Assembly: GCA_951812925.1 (NCBI GenBank)
Contig: OX638368.1
Location: forward strand, 77,048,909-77,112,908
Direction: 5' to 3'
DNA from: Calliopum simillimum
Lineage: Eukaryota; Arthropoda; Insecta; Diptera; Lauxaniidae
Length of the DNA stretch: 64,000 bases
Part shown: positions 20,383 to 32,574 of the stretch, piece by piece
How positions within the stretch are numbered: the first letter of the stretch is position 1
Layout of the letters: every line of letters starts with the position of its first letter
The notes under the pieces: model-generated
The model's input: only the letters and a program-made list of their open reading frames with translations
What the model was told of the DNA's origin: nothing
Databases searched by the model: none
Program-made: the position numbers and the translations under genes

Positions 20383-20915
20383 AATTATATAATTTGGCCT
20401 ATCGATTAAGCCAATTATATGTTTTGTGTTTGATGAATGTTTATATTTTCACTATTCACTTTAAAAGATACACAAACTTTGGTTTTTAAATATTTAATTC
20501 TTTTTATTTTTAATCTTTAGATTATTATTATTTTGAAGAACTGTCTTCTTCGACTGACCAAAGTATTCTCTCTATATTTTCTAATGAAGAAAGTATTTAT
20601 ACAAAATTATCTTAAAACTAAATAAGTTCTTAATTATAGGTTTTTCCTTAAAACTAAATAAATACCTAGAATAATACATTTGTAACAATAAAACTTTATT
20701 GCGGTCGATATTATAAAATGGAATCCTAAGATACATTTATTACGGTTGGTGTTATAAAAACATCCCTTGCATCTTAAGTGCACATTCTTATTCTTACGAA
20801 ACAGCTGTTACTTTTAGTAATAACAGATACTGAGAATTAGTTAAATTGTAATTAATCTACGATTAGTTTGTAGTTAGTGTTTAGGACTAAGTGAGGGTTA
20901 GGTCAGGACGTAACT
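20383..20915 (-). repeat. 3' LTR of the 20.4-23.4 kb gypsy-group element
   Basis: 533 bp, matching 22841-23379 along its whole length except for about six substitutions and a 6-nt ATT-repeat length change. Confidence 0.8.
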
Positions 20916-21000
20916 CCTCCATCCCGTGAATCGAGATTCTCCCGAATCGCATTATTTTATTTCATATTTTTACTTTTTTTTTTTTTTTTTTTTAAATATT

Positions 21001-21414
21001 AGGGGTATTCACGATCTAGAGTAACGTCCTGAGTAACAGAGTAACAGGGTAACAGTGCACAACCACAACAACAAAATATACGTAAGTTACTCTGTTACCC
21101 TTTTAATCTTTTAGTCAAGCTATTTTCTAGTGTAAAATAATCTTACACTTTTGCCTTTTTTACTATTTCTATTTCTATAGAAACGTTTGAACTTGTTTAT
21201 GATTGAGAGGCAATTTTCGTTCATCAAAAATAAAAATTTGAATGAGAGCAAAATATTTATTTAAAACAATTTTTTTTTTGTTGGCAGCTAAAATTATTTT
21301 GAGAAACAAAAAGCAAATATACGTGCAAAGTATTGAGTATGCTCACTATTTAGAGTAACTGAGTGCACTTTTACCCTGTTACTCAGCTCGTTACTCCAGA
21401 TCGTGAATAACTCT
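21001..21414. mobile_element. MITE nested in the gypsy-group element
   Basis: Long imperfect terminal inverted repeats: left AGGGGTATTCACGATCTAGA, right (inverted) AGAGTTATTCACGATCTGGA. Subterminal repeats GAGTAACAGGGTAA occur at both ends. ATT flanks both sides (20998-21000, 21415-21417). 414 bp, no coding potential. Confidence 0.65.
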
Positions 21415-21961
21415 ATTATTTTTCCATTTTGGTCTACATATATGATTACAATGTTTTTGATTAATAGAAAATCTTCATCTATAAAATTTCAGTGTTATTA
21501 TTAACTTTATATTTGTACGTATAATTTCTTCCGAATAATTTAATAAGCTTTAGCTGTAATTGATTGTGAATTAAGTTCTCTAACTCAGAATAAATCGATA
21601 TGTCCTCGGACAATATCAACAATATTAACGGAAAATCTTTATCATAAAATAAGAAAAATATACATAAAGTAGAACCCTTTTTTTATCAAGGCAGAATTTT
21701 TCTTATCTTATTTTATCTCGATTTTCCTATAGATATTCATGATTTAGAACTCAATTACTACTGTCATCGTTCAGTGTTGAATACTTTCTTATGTTTAATG
21801 TTTAATAAACTCATTTTCTAAGCAAATTTTTGTTTAAAAACATGTATTTTTTTTTAATATTTTCCTAATTAGTCTTTGAAAGTTTTTGTTTGTCCTAATA
21901 GAAAGTTGAATAGGTTTATCTAATTTTATTTTGGTTATGGGTGTTCTCATTTAAATGACTA

Positions 21962-22752
21962 CTATAGACAGTAGTATGACTCTCTTATTGTTTTCAGATT
22001 CCTATTATACATGCTACCAAATAAATGTGGCGGTATGTTAAATAAAAATGTTTTTAGGATATGTGTAATATGTTTTTCATTAAAATATTCGCTTACGTTT
22101 GAATTTTTTGTGTTGATCGTTCTCTGGTATAGTTGTTGACTTTGTTGTTTTTGTACTTTTTTCTTATCTGGTTCGGGTAGAGCTCGGATCACATTGGCTG
22201 CTCTTTCAGTATTTTCACCCGTCTCTTGCATATCCACATCTGCAGTACCAGCAGCGTCGACAATAGTGTTAGCGGTTTTTTCAGTTTCGGTTGTTTTGCC
22301 TGCATCATCTTTCTTTACAATGGCACTTTTTACGTTTTTCGTTGGCTCTGCATCAACTACGACTTTTTCAGATAATGTGTCTTTAGCTGTTGCTGCTTCT
22401 TCTTCTGCAACATCAATGTCTAATATTTGTTTCTTCGGATTAAGCAGAATATCATCATCAGCTGTTGTGGTACATTAGGGGTTTCAGTCACTGGTTTTTC
22501 TTCTACAGTTTTATAATTCTGTTGCATTTCTTGTTGCTGCACTTGCAACTTTTGTCCATGCAATCCCCGCTTTTGCAAATATTGTTGCATTAGTTGTTGT
22601 ATTTGTTGTTGATTCTGCTGTTGCTGTTCTTGCATCTGCTGTTGTATCTGCTGTTGCATCTGCTGTTGTTGTTCTTGCATCTGCTGTTGTTGTTTAAGCT
22701 GTTCGTCCATTCCCATGATGACTTGCATTAACTGGTCCAATCGTTGTTCCAT
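21962..22752 (-). pseudogene. Gln-rich gag-like ORF with one frameshift
   Basis: Begins at ATG 22752 with MEQRLDQLMQVIMGMDEQLK, followed by a run of QQQ/MQEQQ repeats to about residue 65. The first frame stops at 22420. The next frame continues from about 22470 with ADDDILLNPKKQILDID, a Lys/Ala/Thr/Glu-rich stretch, and RALPEPDKKKVQKQ, stopping near 21965. A short leading coiled coil followed by a Gln-rich tract is typical of the N-terminus of gag in 17.6/297-like elements. No capsid or zinc-knuckle motif is visible, so the identification rests mainly on its place just after the primer site. Confidence 0.5.
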
Positions 22753-22840
22753 TGTTGACTCAATTTTTCACACTCTGACCTTAATATTTTTGGTTCGTTA
22801 AAAAAAAATCTTCGGATTTTTTTTCCTCTATGACTGCGCC

Positions 22841-23379
22841 AATTATATAATTTGGCCTATCGATTAAGCCAATTATATGTTTTGTGTTTGATGAATGTTT
22901 ATATTTTCACTATTCACTTTAAAAGATACACAAACTTTGGTTATTAAATATTTAATTATTTTTATTTTTAATCTTTAGATTATTATTATTATTATTTTGA
23001 AGAACTGTCTTCTTCGACTGACAAAAGTATTCTCTCTATATTTTCTAATGAAGAAAGTATTTATACAAAATTATCTTAAAACTGAATAAGTTCTTAATTA
23101 TAGGTTTATCCTTAAAACTAAATAAATACCTAGAATAATACATTTGTAACAATAAAACTTTATTGCGGTCGATATTATAAAATGGAATCCTAAGATATAT
23201 TTATTACGGTTGGTGTTATAAAAACATCCCTTGCATCTTAAGTGCACATTCTTATTCTTACGAAACAGCTGTTACTTTTAGTAATAACAGATACTGAGAA
23301 TTAGTTAAATTGTAATTAATCTACGATTAGTTTGTAGTTAGTGTTTAGGACTAAGTGAGGGTTAGGTCAGGACGTAACT
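22841..23379 (-). repeat. 5' LTR of the 20.4-23.4 kb gypsy-group element
   Basis: 539 bp; adjacent to the primer-binding site GGCGCAGTC on its inner side (minus strand, about 22832-22840). Confidence 0.8.
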
Positions 23380-23832
23380 CGCGTGCGTACTCTGGCCCGG
23401 CCAGAGATCAGGCAGGTTTATTACTTAGTATGCAAATAAAAAGATGCGACGGCAAATGCAACAGACAGAGACGTTCATGTTTAGTAAAGTTGTCATTTTT
23501 GCTTAGCGTTGACATAAGAAAGGTCACTGCAGTGCAGTGTTGATATATTAAATAAGATTTTGAGGAATTTTTTGTTTCAAAGATTTATTTTTTGAGGATG
23601 GTTACGAATTTTTAGAGAACAACATTCAAAGATTGCGACGAACTATTAGAGATATGTACATTTAATCCACTTGAACTTCCATATCAACTGAAAGTAAACC
23701 AATATTTCACAACGTTAATAGTAAACGTACAACACTACTATACAATTTGTTTTCTCAGATTTGTATCTTAGTTTAGATTGAATAAAGAATTTTTTGTTTT
23801 TATTCCATTCCTCTGACATTGAAATTAGCTTG
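23380..23832. repeat. Repeat debris
   Basis: Contains another copy of the ATGCAAATAAAAAGATGC repeat seen at 13108-13125, then AT-rich sequence leading into a transposase relic. No gene. Confidence 0.4.
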
Positions 23833-24084
23833 TGCTCTACACTTTTTCGTTGACGGCTCCTATAAAAAAAGTGTTGGAAATGACTTTGAGTTGGGCTTTG
23901 CTCAAACAACGGTTTCAGTAGTTTTAAAAGAAATTTTTAAAATATTTAAGTCACTTGCCCCGAGTTCATTAACACGGAAATGACAGAAGGCGAGAAGCAA
24001 GAGGCAAGAAATTTCTTTTTTAGAAAATCTGTATCCCCTGGAGTCATTTGATGTTTTGATGGAACTCATATGGGCATCGTAGTT
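23833..24084 (+). pseudogene. PIF/Harbinger transposase relic, first fragment
   Basis: Plus-strand fragments SYKKSVGNDFELGFAQTTVS followed by VVLKEI match the helix-turn-helix entry of PIF/Harbinger transposases (family form GSYQxSVGxDxxLGxSQxTVSR). Then SVSPGVI, a stop, and CFDGTHMGIV give the first catalytic Asp (DGTH). The fragment ends exactly where hairpin A begins. Frameshifts and stops show it is dead. Confidence 0.75.
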
Positions 24085-26261
24085 CAGGCAAATTAGCATT
24101 TGAAATAACAATACTTAGAACAAAGCTGAAAATCGGTACAGACCTTAGATACACCATTACAAGTAAACTGTCAAAAGTCCCCATTGATCCCATGTGAGCT
24201 AAAAATGTTATTCAAGGTCAAAGGTCACAAAAAATAGTTTTTTGGAAATATCTCGCCAGCGGTAGCCACTAGAGAAAAATATTTGTGCGTAATTTTATAG
24301 CTAATAAAATTTCCTATACAAATGGTCTGCGAATCGATATCATGCGATTTATAGCTTAGAAGATATTCTTATCTAAATTGCGGCAAAAACTAGTAAAATG
24401 AGCGTGCCGAGTATGAGCAATGCATAGTGATGTGTTGAGCTTTAAATTTAATTAACTCTTGAACGGTGAGTCACATGTAAAAAGTGAAAATACTGTTTAA
24501 AGGGAATTGCTTGCTTTACAAAATGCATGTTTTTTTTCTTTCTTGTGAATAATAGTTTAGGAGATATTTTTTGACAATCCCAAAATTTATAAAAAAACCG
24601 TTTTTGCCAAATACCTCGGAAACGATGTGCCCTAGGAAAAGTTTTTTCATCTATTTTGTAGTACATGCAATTCTCTGTGGCGGTCCCTACGAGTACTTTT
24701 TTCGTCCGACTTACCGTTCAAGAGATATCGCGATTTGAAAATCATTCAAAAATCAACTTTAAAATTATTTTACAATGCACACTCGTATGCAGCAAGGCCT
24801 TTGCTTTGTCGTAGCTACGTCGACTGCGCACATTATCGTTTTCAGGGCTGTCACATGGTATTTTGTTAAGTAATGCTTAAACCATACATATAGCAAAATA
24901 AAAAATATAAATTTTTGTTTTAAAAAGTTTATATAAACTTTAAAAGTCCAATATTCACTTTTAGGGTTGCCACCTGGTTTTTTTCGTATATTTGGCTTAA
25001 TCCATATACTTTAAAAACAAAAATAAATTTAAGTTTTAAAACGCTTAGATAAAGTTTATAAAAATCTATTATAAGTTTTTATGATTGCCACCTAGTCATT
25101 CTACAAAATATTCATTAAATCTCACTTCTTTTTAGGTGAAACCACGAAAGTTTTACTTATTTTTTGAAGAGATTATTTAACCGTATTTGAAGGCCAAAAA
25201 ATTGAATTAAGTCAAAAAGAAGTGAGATTTAATGAATATTTTGTAGAATGACTAGGTGGCAACCATAAAAACTTATTTTTATAAACTTTATCTAAGCGTT
25301 TTAAAACTAAAATTTATTTTTGTTTTTAAAGTATATGGATTAAGCCAAATATACGAAAAAAAACCAGGTGGCAACCCTAAAAGTGTATATTGGACTTTTA
25401 AAGTTTATATAAACTTTTTAAACAAAAATTTTTGTTTTTTATTTTGCTATATGTATGGTTTAAGCATTACTTAAAAAATACCATGTGACAGCCCTGAAAA
25501 CGATAATGTGCGCAGTCGACGTAGCTACGACAAAGCAAAGGCCTTGCTGCATACGAGTGTGCATTGTAAAATAATTTTAAAGTTGATTTTTGAATGATTT
25601 TCAAATCGCGATATCTCTTGAACGGTAAGTCGGACGAAAAAAGTGTTCGTAGGGACCGCCACAGGGAATTGCATGTACTACAAAATAGATGAAAAAAACT
25701 TTTCCTAGGGCACATCGTTTCCGAGGTATTTGGCAAAAACGGTTTTTTTATAAATTTTGGGATTGTCAAAAAATATCTCCTAAACTATTAGTCACAAGAA
25801 AAAAAAAACATGCATTTTGTAAAGCAAGCCATTCCCTTTAAACAGTATTGTCACTTTTTACATGTGACTCACCGTTCAAGAGTTAATTAAATTTAAAGCT
25901 CAACACATCACTATGCATGCTCATACTCGGCACGCTCTTTTTACTAGTTTTTGCCGCAATTCATATAAGAATATCTTCTAAGCTATAAATCGCATGAAAT
26001 CGATTCGCACACCATTTGTATAGGAAATTTTATTAGCTATAAAATTACGGACGAACATTTTTCTCTAGTGGCTACCGCTGGCGAGATATTTCGAAAAAAA
26101 AAATTTTGTGACCTTTGACCTTGAATAACTTTTTTAGCTCACATGGGATCAATGGGGACTTTTGACAGTTTACTTGTAATGGTGTATCTAAGGTCTGTAC
26201 CGATTTTCAGCTTTGTCCTAATTATTGTTATTTAACATCAATTTTTATGCTAATTTACCTG
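24085..26261. mobile_element. Hairpin element A, 2.2 kb, near-perfect inverted repeat
   Basis: Arms 24085-25133 and 25214-26261 are complementary along about 1.05 kb with scattered mismatches and an 80-nt spacer. Termini are CAGGCAAATTAGC and, inverted, CAGGTAAATTAGC. The element splits the PIF transposase. Flanking host text ATCGTAGTT and ATATAGTT suggests an 8-9-bp duplication that has diverged, which with CAGG ends would fit hAT. The arms are built from about 105-120-bp modules: outer ones around GAGATAT, inner ones around TTGCCACCTGG (24962 and 25083). No coding potential. RNA from either strand would fold into a 1-kb hairpin. Confidence 0.8.
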
Positions 26262-26450
26262 TGATATAGTTGCACCGGTTGAGTTGAAGCATCAATATTT
26301 AAACAGAAAAGGCTTTTACAGCCTGAATGCAATGATTGTATATGAAAACTGCAAAAAGTCTATAAGTATTCTCCAATTTTTTTATGATGCAGGTTTGTGA
26401 TCACAACATGGGGATACGATACGTTGACGGTAGATTTTCAAACTAATAAA
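26262..26450 (+). pseudogene. PIF/Harbinger transposase relic, second fragment
   Basis: Reading resumes with IVAPVELKHQYLNRKGFYSL followed by NAMIVYE, the segment that follows DGTHI in PIF transposases. A little further, VCDHNMGIRYVDGRFS corresponds to the second catalytic Asp region (VCD...I.YV..RFPGSxHD). Between them NCKKSISILQFFYDAG looks inserted. Together with 23833-24084 it shows that hairpin A landed inside one transposase gene. Confidence 0.75.
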
Positions 26451-26599
26451 CATGGATTTAATTTAAACAAACTTCAATTTTTTATGTGAAAGGTTTCCCC
26501 AGTTTCCTGTTGGTTATTTCTGAATTTGTGACTTAGTAGCCTTGATTCTAAATATTTTAAACTTCAAGATTGACATTTTAGCTTTAAATTCTGAATTGG

Positions 26600-26905
26600 T
26601 AGCCTTGGCGTTTGGCGAATCGAATATTCGTGAACCATCTTACGGAAATGCAGCCGACTCTGCAAATCAGCCGAGTCGGCGAACTTAAGAAAATTAAAAT
26701 GGTTATTATCATATGTCTTATAATTTAAAGTAATTTGTCCAAATCTGCATATTACTAGGTTTCACTTCTATTTTTTACTTGTGTATGGAATTTAGTCGAT
26801 TAAACATATGAAATATGCATTTTTTTTTACATTCGCGTGATTTCAGCTGTGCTACCAATCTTGCCGATTCGTTTCGTTTTTCTAACGAATCTTGCCGACT
26901 CGCGA
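26600..26905. repeat. Repeat with CGAATCGGC/GCCGAGTCGGC termini
   Basis: Ends carry GGCGAATCGAATATTCG and, near 26870-26910, GATTCG/CGACTCGCGATCG text. Related text is at 12871-12970. Probably a MITE with decayed ends. Confidence 0.45.
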
Positions 26906-26910
26906 TCGCT

Positions 26911-27130
26911 GCTAAGGCCCTACAACAACGCACACCTAAGACCCTTGGTTACCCCCTTGAGACCCAAGATCGTAACCCTAGTGAACATTTATAGAAAAAT
27001 GTTGACAGAAAATCAGGGAAAGGACCATTTCTATCAAGAAGAATCTAAAACAAGTGTTTAGAAAACAATAGAGCGAAATCTCCCCTGATATTACAAAAAA
27101 TCTGGACTGAAATCAAAAATTAATCTGTAA
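26911..27130 (+). pseudogene. Tc1-like transposase C-terminal relic, second copy
   Basis: Plus-strand homologue of 1641-1932, again beginning near CGCACACCTAAGACCCTTGG and giving NPSEHL in one frame. Stops and frameshifts differ from the first copy. The shared 3' flank (GTTTTAGTTTTGTTTTATCT, 27219-27238) shows the copies derive from one family. Confidence 0.7.
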
Positions 27131-27285
27131 TATAAAGCTAGTTTTTGTAATTATATTAACATCTGTTTTTTTTTTTTTTTGTCGTGTAAAATCTGGTGAA
27201 TTATTTCTGGTTGTGTTTTAGTTTTGTTTTATCTTTATGTTTAGTTCAACTCTCCATAAATGACTACTGACTTATGCATTATTAC

Positions 27286-28214
27286 CAGGGCTTGGATTTT
27301 GATGAAATGTCATCCTTTTTCTGCTCTTACATAGACGTTTTCTGATAACACAGAAACACCGTTCATGGTCGCTACGTTTCAAAGCTAAAAGTAGTTATGC
27401 CATTTTTTTTGCCTTTTTTAGTCATTTTTGGTTTTTAGTATACGACATTTTTTGAGGCATTTTTATGGTTTTTTATGTTAATTTTTAGTTTTTAGGTAAT
27501 TTTTCATAGTTTACGCCATTTTTTGTGGCATTTAAGTTGATTTTTATATTTTTGTCACTTCTTTACAATAAGTTTTGAATTGAAAAGCGTTGCATCTTTG
27601 TTTTTCGAAACAGTAAAAAAAGTCGTAGATACGTTTGAAAGTTTTGATGCCAAAGCAGTTGGAGAGGCTCAACAATATTTTTCCAGAGATAAAATAAAAG
27701 GTTGATTAGCGTACATCAAAACTAGTTGATTAGCGTACATCAAAACAAGGTATAGAATCTTTGTAGTCAACATCATTGTCTTTGGAAAATGGAATTGCTT
27801 TGATTTAAAGTATACTAAAAGAAAAGCTTAACGCGTTAATGCTGGTGGGAATGTTTTTAGAAAATTTATTTACGTGCTGGATAAAAATTCTGGATATAAA
27901 AGTTTGTGTCATATTTTCGAATTATAAAGTGGCAACATTTTTGCAAATAGCCAACTAAAATCAAATTCTTTTTTTTAAATATGCCCATCTCGTCAGTGCA
28001 AAAGTAGAAAGAAGTTTTTTTAAAAACTTACGTTGTAATTTATTAGAACGCAAATTAATACATTTTTTTATCAAAAGACTAAATATGCACTGATTTTATT
28101 TTTTTACGGCATTTTTTCGTTTTAAAAGGTCTTTTTTAGGGTTTTTAAGGGCATTTTGTCATTTTTTTTTGGTCATTTTTCGATGTTTTTAAGGGCATCA
28201 AAATCCGAGCCCTG
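27286..28214 (+). mobile_element. hAT element, internally deleted, exact 8-bp duplication
   Basis: Termini CAGGGCTTGGATTTTGATG and, inverted, CAGGGCTCGGATTTTGATG. Flanks ATTATTAC at 27278-27285 and 28215-28222 are identical 8-bp target duplications. Inside, plus-strand fragments FFETVKKVVDTFESFDAKAV (27600-27660) and SAKVERSFFKNLRCNLLERK (about 28000-28060) resemble hAT transposase, the latter its C-terminal dimerisation segment. T-rich degenerate repeats of CATTTTTGGTTTTTAG type fill both ends. Non-autonomous. Confidence 0.85.
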
Positions 28215-28384
28215 ATTATTACTTTTTATTTATAGTGAATTGCTTTGTTGCTATTAGATTTTGAAAATTTGAAAGCAAAGTGTTTACTTTATTTTGACGC
28301 TAACTGTACAGTACAATCATAAAATGATGTTACCTAAAAAGTTTTGCGGGATTTTTGCAAATGAGTTATTTTATAGATTTCAAT

Positions 28385-29178
28385 GTGCTCTTTCAGAATT
28401 TCAACTTTGCTACCTCGAATCGTGTTCGCTCTCGCAGCCATATTGGTAAAATGGCGTCCAAAATCAGTCTTTTACAAATATCTCTTTAACGGTTACATTT
28501 AGAGAAAAATATTGTGGCGCAATATTATAGCTTATCAAAATTACCTTTGAATTGTTTTCGTACGACTTATAACTCAGGAGATATCCTAATTCAAAATTCG
28601 AAAAAAAATTAGAAAATTGTGCATGCCGCTTATGAGTAGGCACAGTAATGTGTTGAGCTTAAAATTACGATAACTCTTGAACGGTGAGTCACACGTTTAA
28701 AGCAAAAAAATGTGTTTATAGGGAATTACTTGTATTATAAGCTATGTACTATTTTTTTATCCATATGACCTATAGTTTAGGAGATATTTTTTCAACAAAC
28801 CTAAAATTTAGAAAAGAACCATTTTTTCAAAAATAGCTCCAAACGGTTCTTCCCCTAAAAAAAAAATTGTGCATGCATTTTGTAGAAAGTTCAATTCCCT
28901 ATAAGGGTCTCCTCGAACTATTTTTTCGTCAGACTTACCCTTCATGAGATATCGCGACCTTAAAATCATTCAAAATTGAACATAGTAGGAAGCATAGTAA
29001 CATGTTCAATTTTGAATGATTCTCAAGACGCGATATCTCATTTTTATAGAAAATTTTATAAGCCATAATACTGCAACACAATATTTTTCTCTGATTTTGG
29101 ACGGCATTTTTCCAATATGGCGGCGAGAGCGAACACGATTCGAGGCAGCAAAGTTGAAATTCTGAATGAGCACATTTG
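28385..29178. mobile_element. Hairpin element B, one arm partly deleted
   Basis: Outer ends GTGCTCTTTCAGAATTTCAA and, inverted, GTGCTCATTCAGAATTTCAA. The arms match through CGAATCGTGTTCGCTCTCGC and meet near 29000. The right arm lacks about 350 bp present on the left (28560-28930), so the hairpin is lopsided. The left arm carries the periodic text AAATATCTC ... TATAACTCAGGAGATATCC found in elements A and C. Confidence 0.7.
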
Positions 29179-31019
29179 GTGTCAAAATAAAGCTGTGGCA
29201 ATTGCGCACAAAACCACGAATATTTTTTTTTTAATTTTACATTTGTTTAATCAAGATATGTGTAATTAAAGGTAGATGGGTTTTGGTTTTTTCAATAAAT
29301 TTTCTCAATAAAACGGGCATAAAAAAAAGTCTGTCGGACTGAATAAATTTTTTTTTTTTTCGGATTTGTAATTTTTGTTTTTGTTTTGCATCGTTTGGCA
29401 TTCTCTTTTTGAAATTCTGACGGCTAAAAATTTTTTAATTATTTTTTTCGCGGTTGCAAATCGTGATTTTGGATTTGTCATTTTATCTGAAAACTGAGAC
29501 GTGATGGAAAAATTTTGTAATTGCAGTTCTACTATTAATAGCAAGGAATAATAATTACATAGTCCGAACTCAGATAAAATCAAAAGTCTGAAATTCGTTG
29601 AACAGTGTTACTTAAAGCATTACTATAAAATTCTTATGTAAAATGACTCCCTGATAGTAAACCAAATCTAGAATAGAGCTGTCATTTTTCATCCGATCTT
29701 GGTCCGCATTAACTCAAAATTTTTGTAATAAAATAGATAAATGACAAAAATAATAAAACTTGACTTTTTCTGTTTTTTCGAACTAGAAAATGTAAATGGC
29801 GTTTAAGAAAGATTCTGAAAATCATCGAAATTTGCTTTAAATTTGAAATTTGGTTTACTATAGAATATAATTTTTATCTGGTATCAACAAATGACCCAAT
29901 GTTAAAAAGGCAATTAATTTGCCTTTTCAATGAGATCCTCAGATAAGGAGTAGAATATGACGTTCTCTTTACAGATCAGTTGAAGTTAAGTGACACCTCA
30001 AATAATTGTTTTTTTTTTCTAATATGGCAACACTACACGAGCGAAAAAAATAAAAATAATTTTTTTTTACTAATGATGGTCCACCTAATCAAAAAAAATA
30101 TGAATCGGCCGAATCGGAAAAAAAAATTACAAAATTGTACCCTTCTGCAAGGAAAATTACAAAAATAGAGTAAAATTTGACTTTTGGTATTTTCACTTAA
30201 TTGATTATAACTCCTTTATTTATCCATCGATTTTCTCGATTAGTATCTTTTCTTTAGACTTTTGCACATTGAAGTTTTTTTATTTTTACCGAATCTCATT
30301 TCAAGAAAATATCCCAATTGAAAAACTTTTTTTTTCGATTTTTTAAAAGAAAGATCAAAATTTTTCGAAATGTTTATTAATAGCGCAGAAACTAAAAAAC
30401 TGATCGAAAAGTTTAGCATTAGACGTTTATGTAAAATTTTATTACCTTTCTTTTGTTGTCTTACATGTTAAGCTGGCTTTACTGGTTTACGAGATATATG
30501 TGATTATATGCGATCATATTTTTCCCCCCTTCAAAAACAGGGAAAGGGGGATTTCTCGAAAACGTCTCCGTAGAAAAAAAAAAAATAAAATTATTTTCGG
30601 AATCAGAGAGTCATTTTACATTAGAATTTGATAGTGGACCTCAGATCACAGAAAAAAATTATTAATTTGTAAACTAGTGTAATTGTAAAAATTAAATTTT
30701 TACTTTTTGACATCAATTATAAGAATTGAGTATATTTTGATTTAAAAATATTCAAAACCGTACTTAGTTTTCTTATTTTTCAACAAAAACTGACGGAATT
30801 AGGTACTAGCCCGTAATTCGGTACACTTACCTTACTTGAATTCGGTACACTTACCTTACTTGATAAGATTTTTATCATTTCGTGCTATTTGAAAATCAAA
30901 TAATCATCGAATTATCCTGCTCAGTTTTCCCAAAAAATATATTTCCACGCACAGACACCCAGCCAGACAGTCGGACATTGCTATATCGACTCTGGAGGAG
31001 ACGCTGATAAAGAATATAG
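29179..31019. other. AT-rich repeat debris, no gene
   Basis: Minor shared pieces only: 29385-29440 (TTTGGCATT ... TGACGG) resembles 56130-56165, and 30808-30870 holds a tandem duplication of TTCGGTACACTTACCTTACT related to 662-685. Short open frames here are low complexity. Nothing else recognised. Confidence 0.4.
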
Positions 31020-31495
31020 TGTAAACCATGTCAAAACTATCAAGAAATTTGTTCATGGAATCCGATTTGACTATAAATTGGCATAAGCAATAGCAGCATA
31101 GTGAAGAAAATTACTACCAAATATTTTTTCAAAATTGAAAAAAATGGCGGAGATATGGGACTTCGAAATTTTTAGGTTAGCTTTATTTGAGAAGCTATAA
31201 CTTTAATTGCGTTTATCCAATACTCAATTTTATGGTGTCAAATGATTTGTCTTGAAACAGGCTTTAAAATAAGAACAAGCAAAAATAATATTTTTTTTTA
31301 TATAGTTAACACTGAAATAAAAATTTTAAATTGAGTTTCCCAAAATACTTCATTTTCGATATTTTTTATTTTGCTTGAAAAAAAAAGCTACAGGTGTAAC
31401 GTACCAGTCCTCCAAAAATTGGAGTGGGCCTGCCAGTGGTTCTCCAGAAAAACAATAAGATATAGCATGTTCCGCAATTTTTCAGTATTATTATT
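31020..31495. repeat. Half copy of hairpin element D
   Basis: Matches the left arm of the element at 48077-49177 (ATCCGATTTGACTATAAATTGG, then GGAGTGGGCCTGCCAGTGGT) but the second arm is absent; unrelated repeat E follows directly at 31496. Confidence 0.7.
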
Positions 31496-31985
31496 TCCTA
31501 AGCATTTTATGCCTAGTACACTTTTTTCGTAAGATGCTTTCCGTACGATGCTTTCCTAAAAAAAGAATTTTGCGTTCCGCGGGTGTTCAAAAGCCAAAAA
31601 CTTCCATTAAGCGTCCGAATCCCATCTTGAGTCATACATCATTTTAAAGCTTTTAAATTATGCTTTAATTTAAAGTACTTATAAAAAAATCTAAGGGGGG
31701 TTTTTTTAAAAAATTCAAAAGCATTTTTAAGTGTAAAAAATTTTGGTGAAAAAAAATTTTGTTCACCAAGAAATATTTCTTTATAAAAAGAACACTTTAA
31801 AATGAATGGGACCGGTAAATTTACAAACTTTATCGTCATGAAAATTACTAAAAATGCCAACTTCAACCTGTATTTTAAAAACAAATGGTACTAGGACCAA
31901 ATCCTTGCACACCGGATCTACCATATTGCCAAATTTGAGCGAAATTTTGAGCTGGTACACTTGGCGTGGATTGCTTCATATATAA
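31496..31985. repeat. Uncharacterised repeat, second copy of 6340-6904
   Basis: Shares GCGGGTGTTCAAAAGCCAAA, AGTCATACATCATTTTAAAG and the end TGGTACACTTGGCGTG with the copy inside the Jockey element. No coding potential. Confidence 0.6.
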
Positions 31986-32574
31986 AAATGTAGTGTGCGT
32001 GTGTTTGTCGCCTTATAACTTTGAAACAGCTTAACCGATCATTACTATTTTCGCACTATGTATTTGTTTTGTACTGCAGGTGGTTCATAGCTATACTAAA
32101 GGGGGATCGGATGAGGGGGAGCTGTAGCCCCCATACAAAAAAAAAAAAACATTTAAAATGCTATTTCTCTGCAGGTATTGCAGATTTTTTTATAAAACTT
32201 GGTACGTGGATACATGTTTTTACTGCCAATCAACGTGCAAAAAGTGGTGTGGATTGAACAAGGGGTGTTGCATCTGTCACACAAAAAAATTACTTTAAAT
32301 GCTATATCTCTGTAAGAATAGCAGCTTTTGCTATAAAACGTGGTACATAAATATAAATAGTGCCAGCCATTAGCCTTGCAGGGATCTTTATGAGGTTGTT
32401 GAGCACGCTATAGAAAAAAATTTGTTTAAATGATAATTCCCTGCACCCATAGCAGCTTTCGTTCAAATCAAACTCATCGTGCCACCTATTGAAAAAGAGC
32501 AGAACAACGTTTGCCGGGACTGCTAGTACATATATGTAACGTGTGAATGCAGTGTTGCCAACTTTTAAATTTGA
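31986..32574. repeat. Uncharacterised repeat with GTGTGCGTGTGTTTGTCGCC start
   Basis: Text such as TATAACTTTGAAACAGCTTA and internal degenerate repeats of 'gctatatctctgyargwatrgcagctttt' type about 130 bp apart (32155, 32300, 32430). No coding potential; class unknown. Confidence 0.4.

Larger units (their letters stand above)
20383..23379 (-). mobile_element. Gypsy-group LTR element, non-autonomous
   Basis: LTRs at 20383-20915 and 22841-23379, with CGCG on both sides (20379-20382 and 23380-23383), a 4-bp duplication. On the minus strand each LTR begins AGTTACGTCC and ends ATATAATT, and the 5' LTR is followed by GGCGCAGTC, the tRNA-Ser-type primer site of 17.6/297-like gypsy elements. A purine-rich tract GGGATGGAGG precedes the 3' LTR. 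The 1.9-kb interior has only a Gln-rich gag-like region; no protease, RT, integrase or envelope is visible. The LTRs differ at several positions plus a 6-nt indel, so this copy is older than the gypsy at 39.4 kb. Confidence 0.8.

Noticed and set aside
25467..25769. 100-codon frame in hairpin A
   Set aside because: Lies in one arm of the palindrome; the mirrored arm breaks it, and it has no family resemblance.
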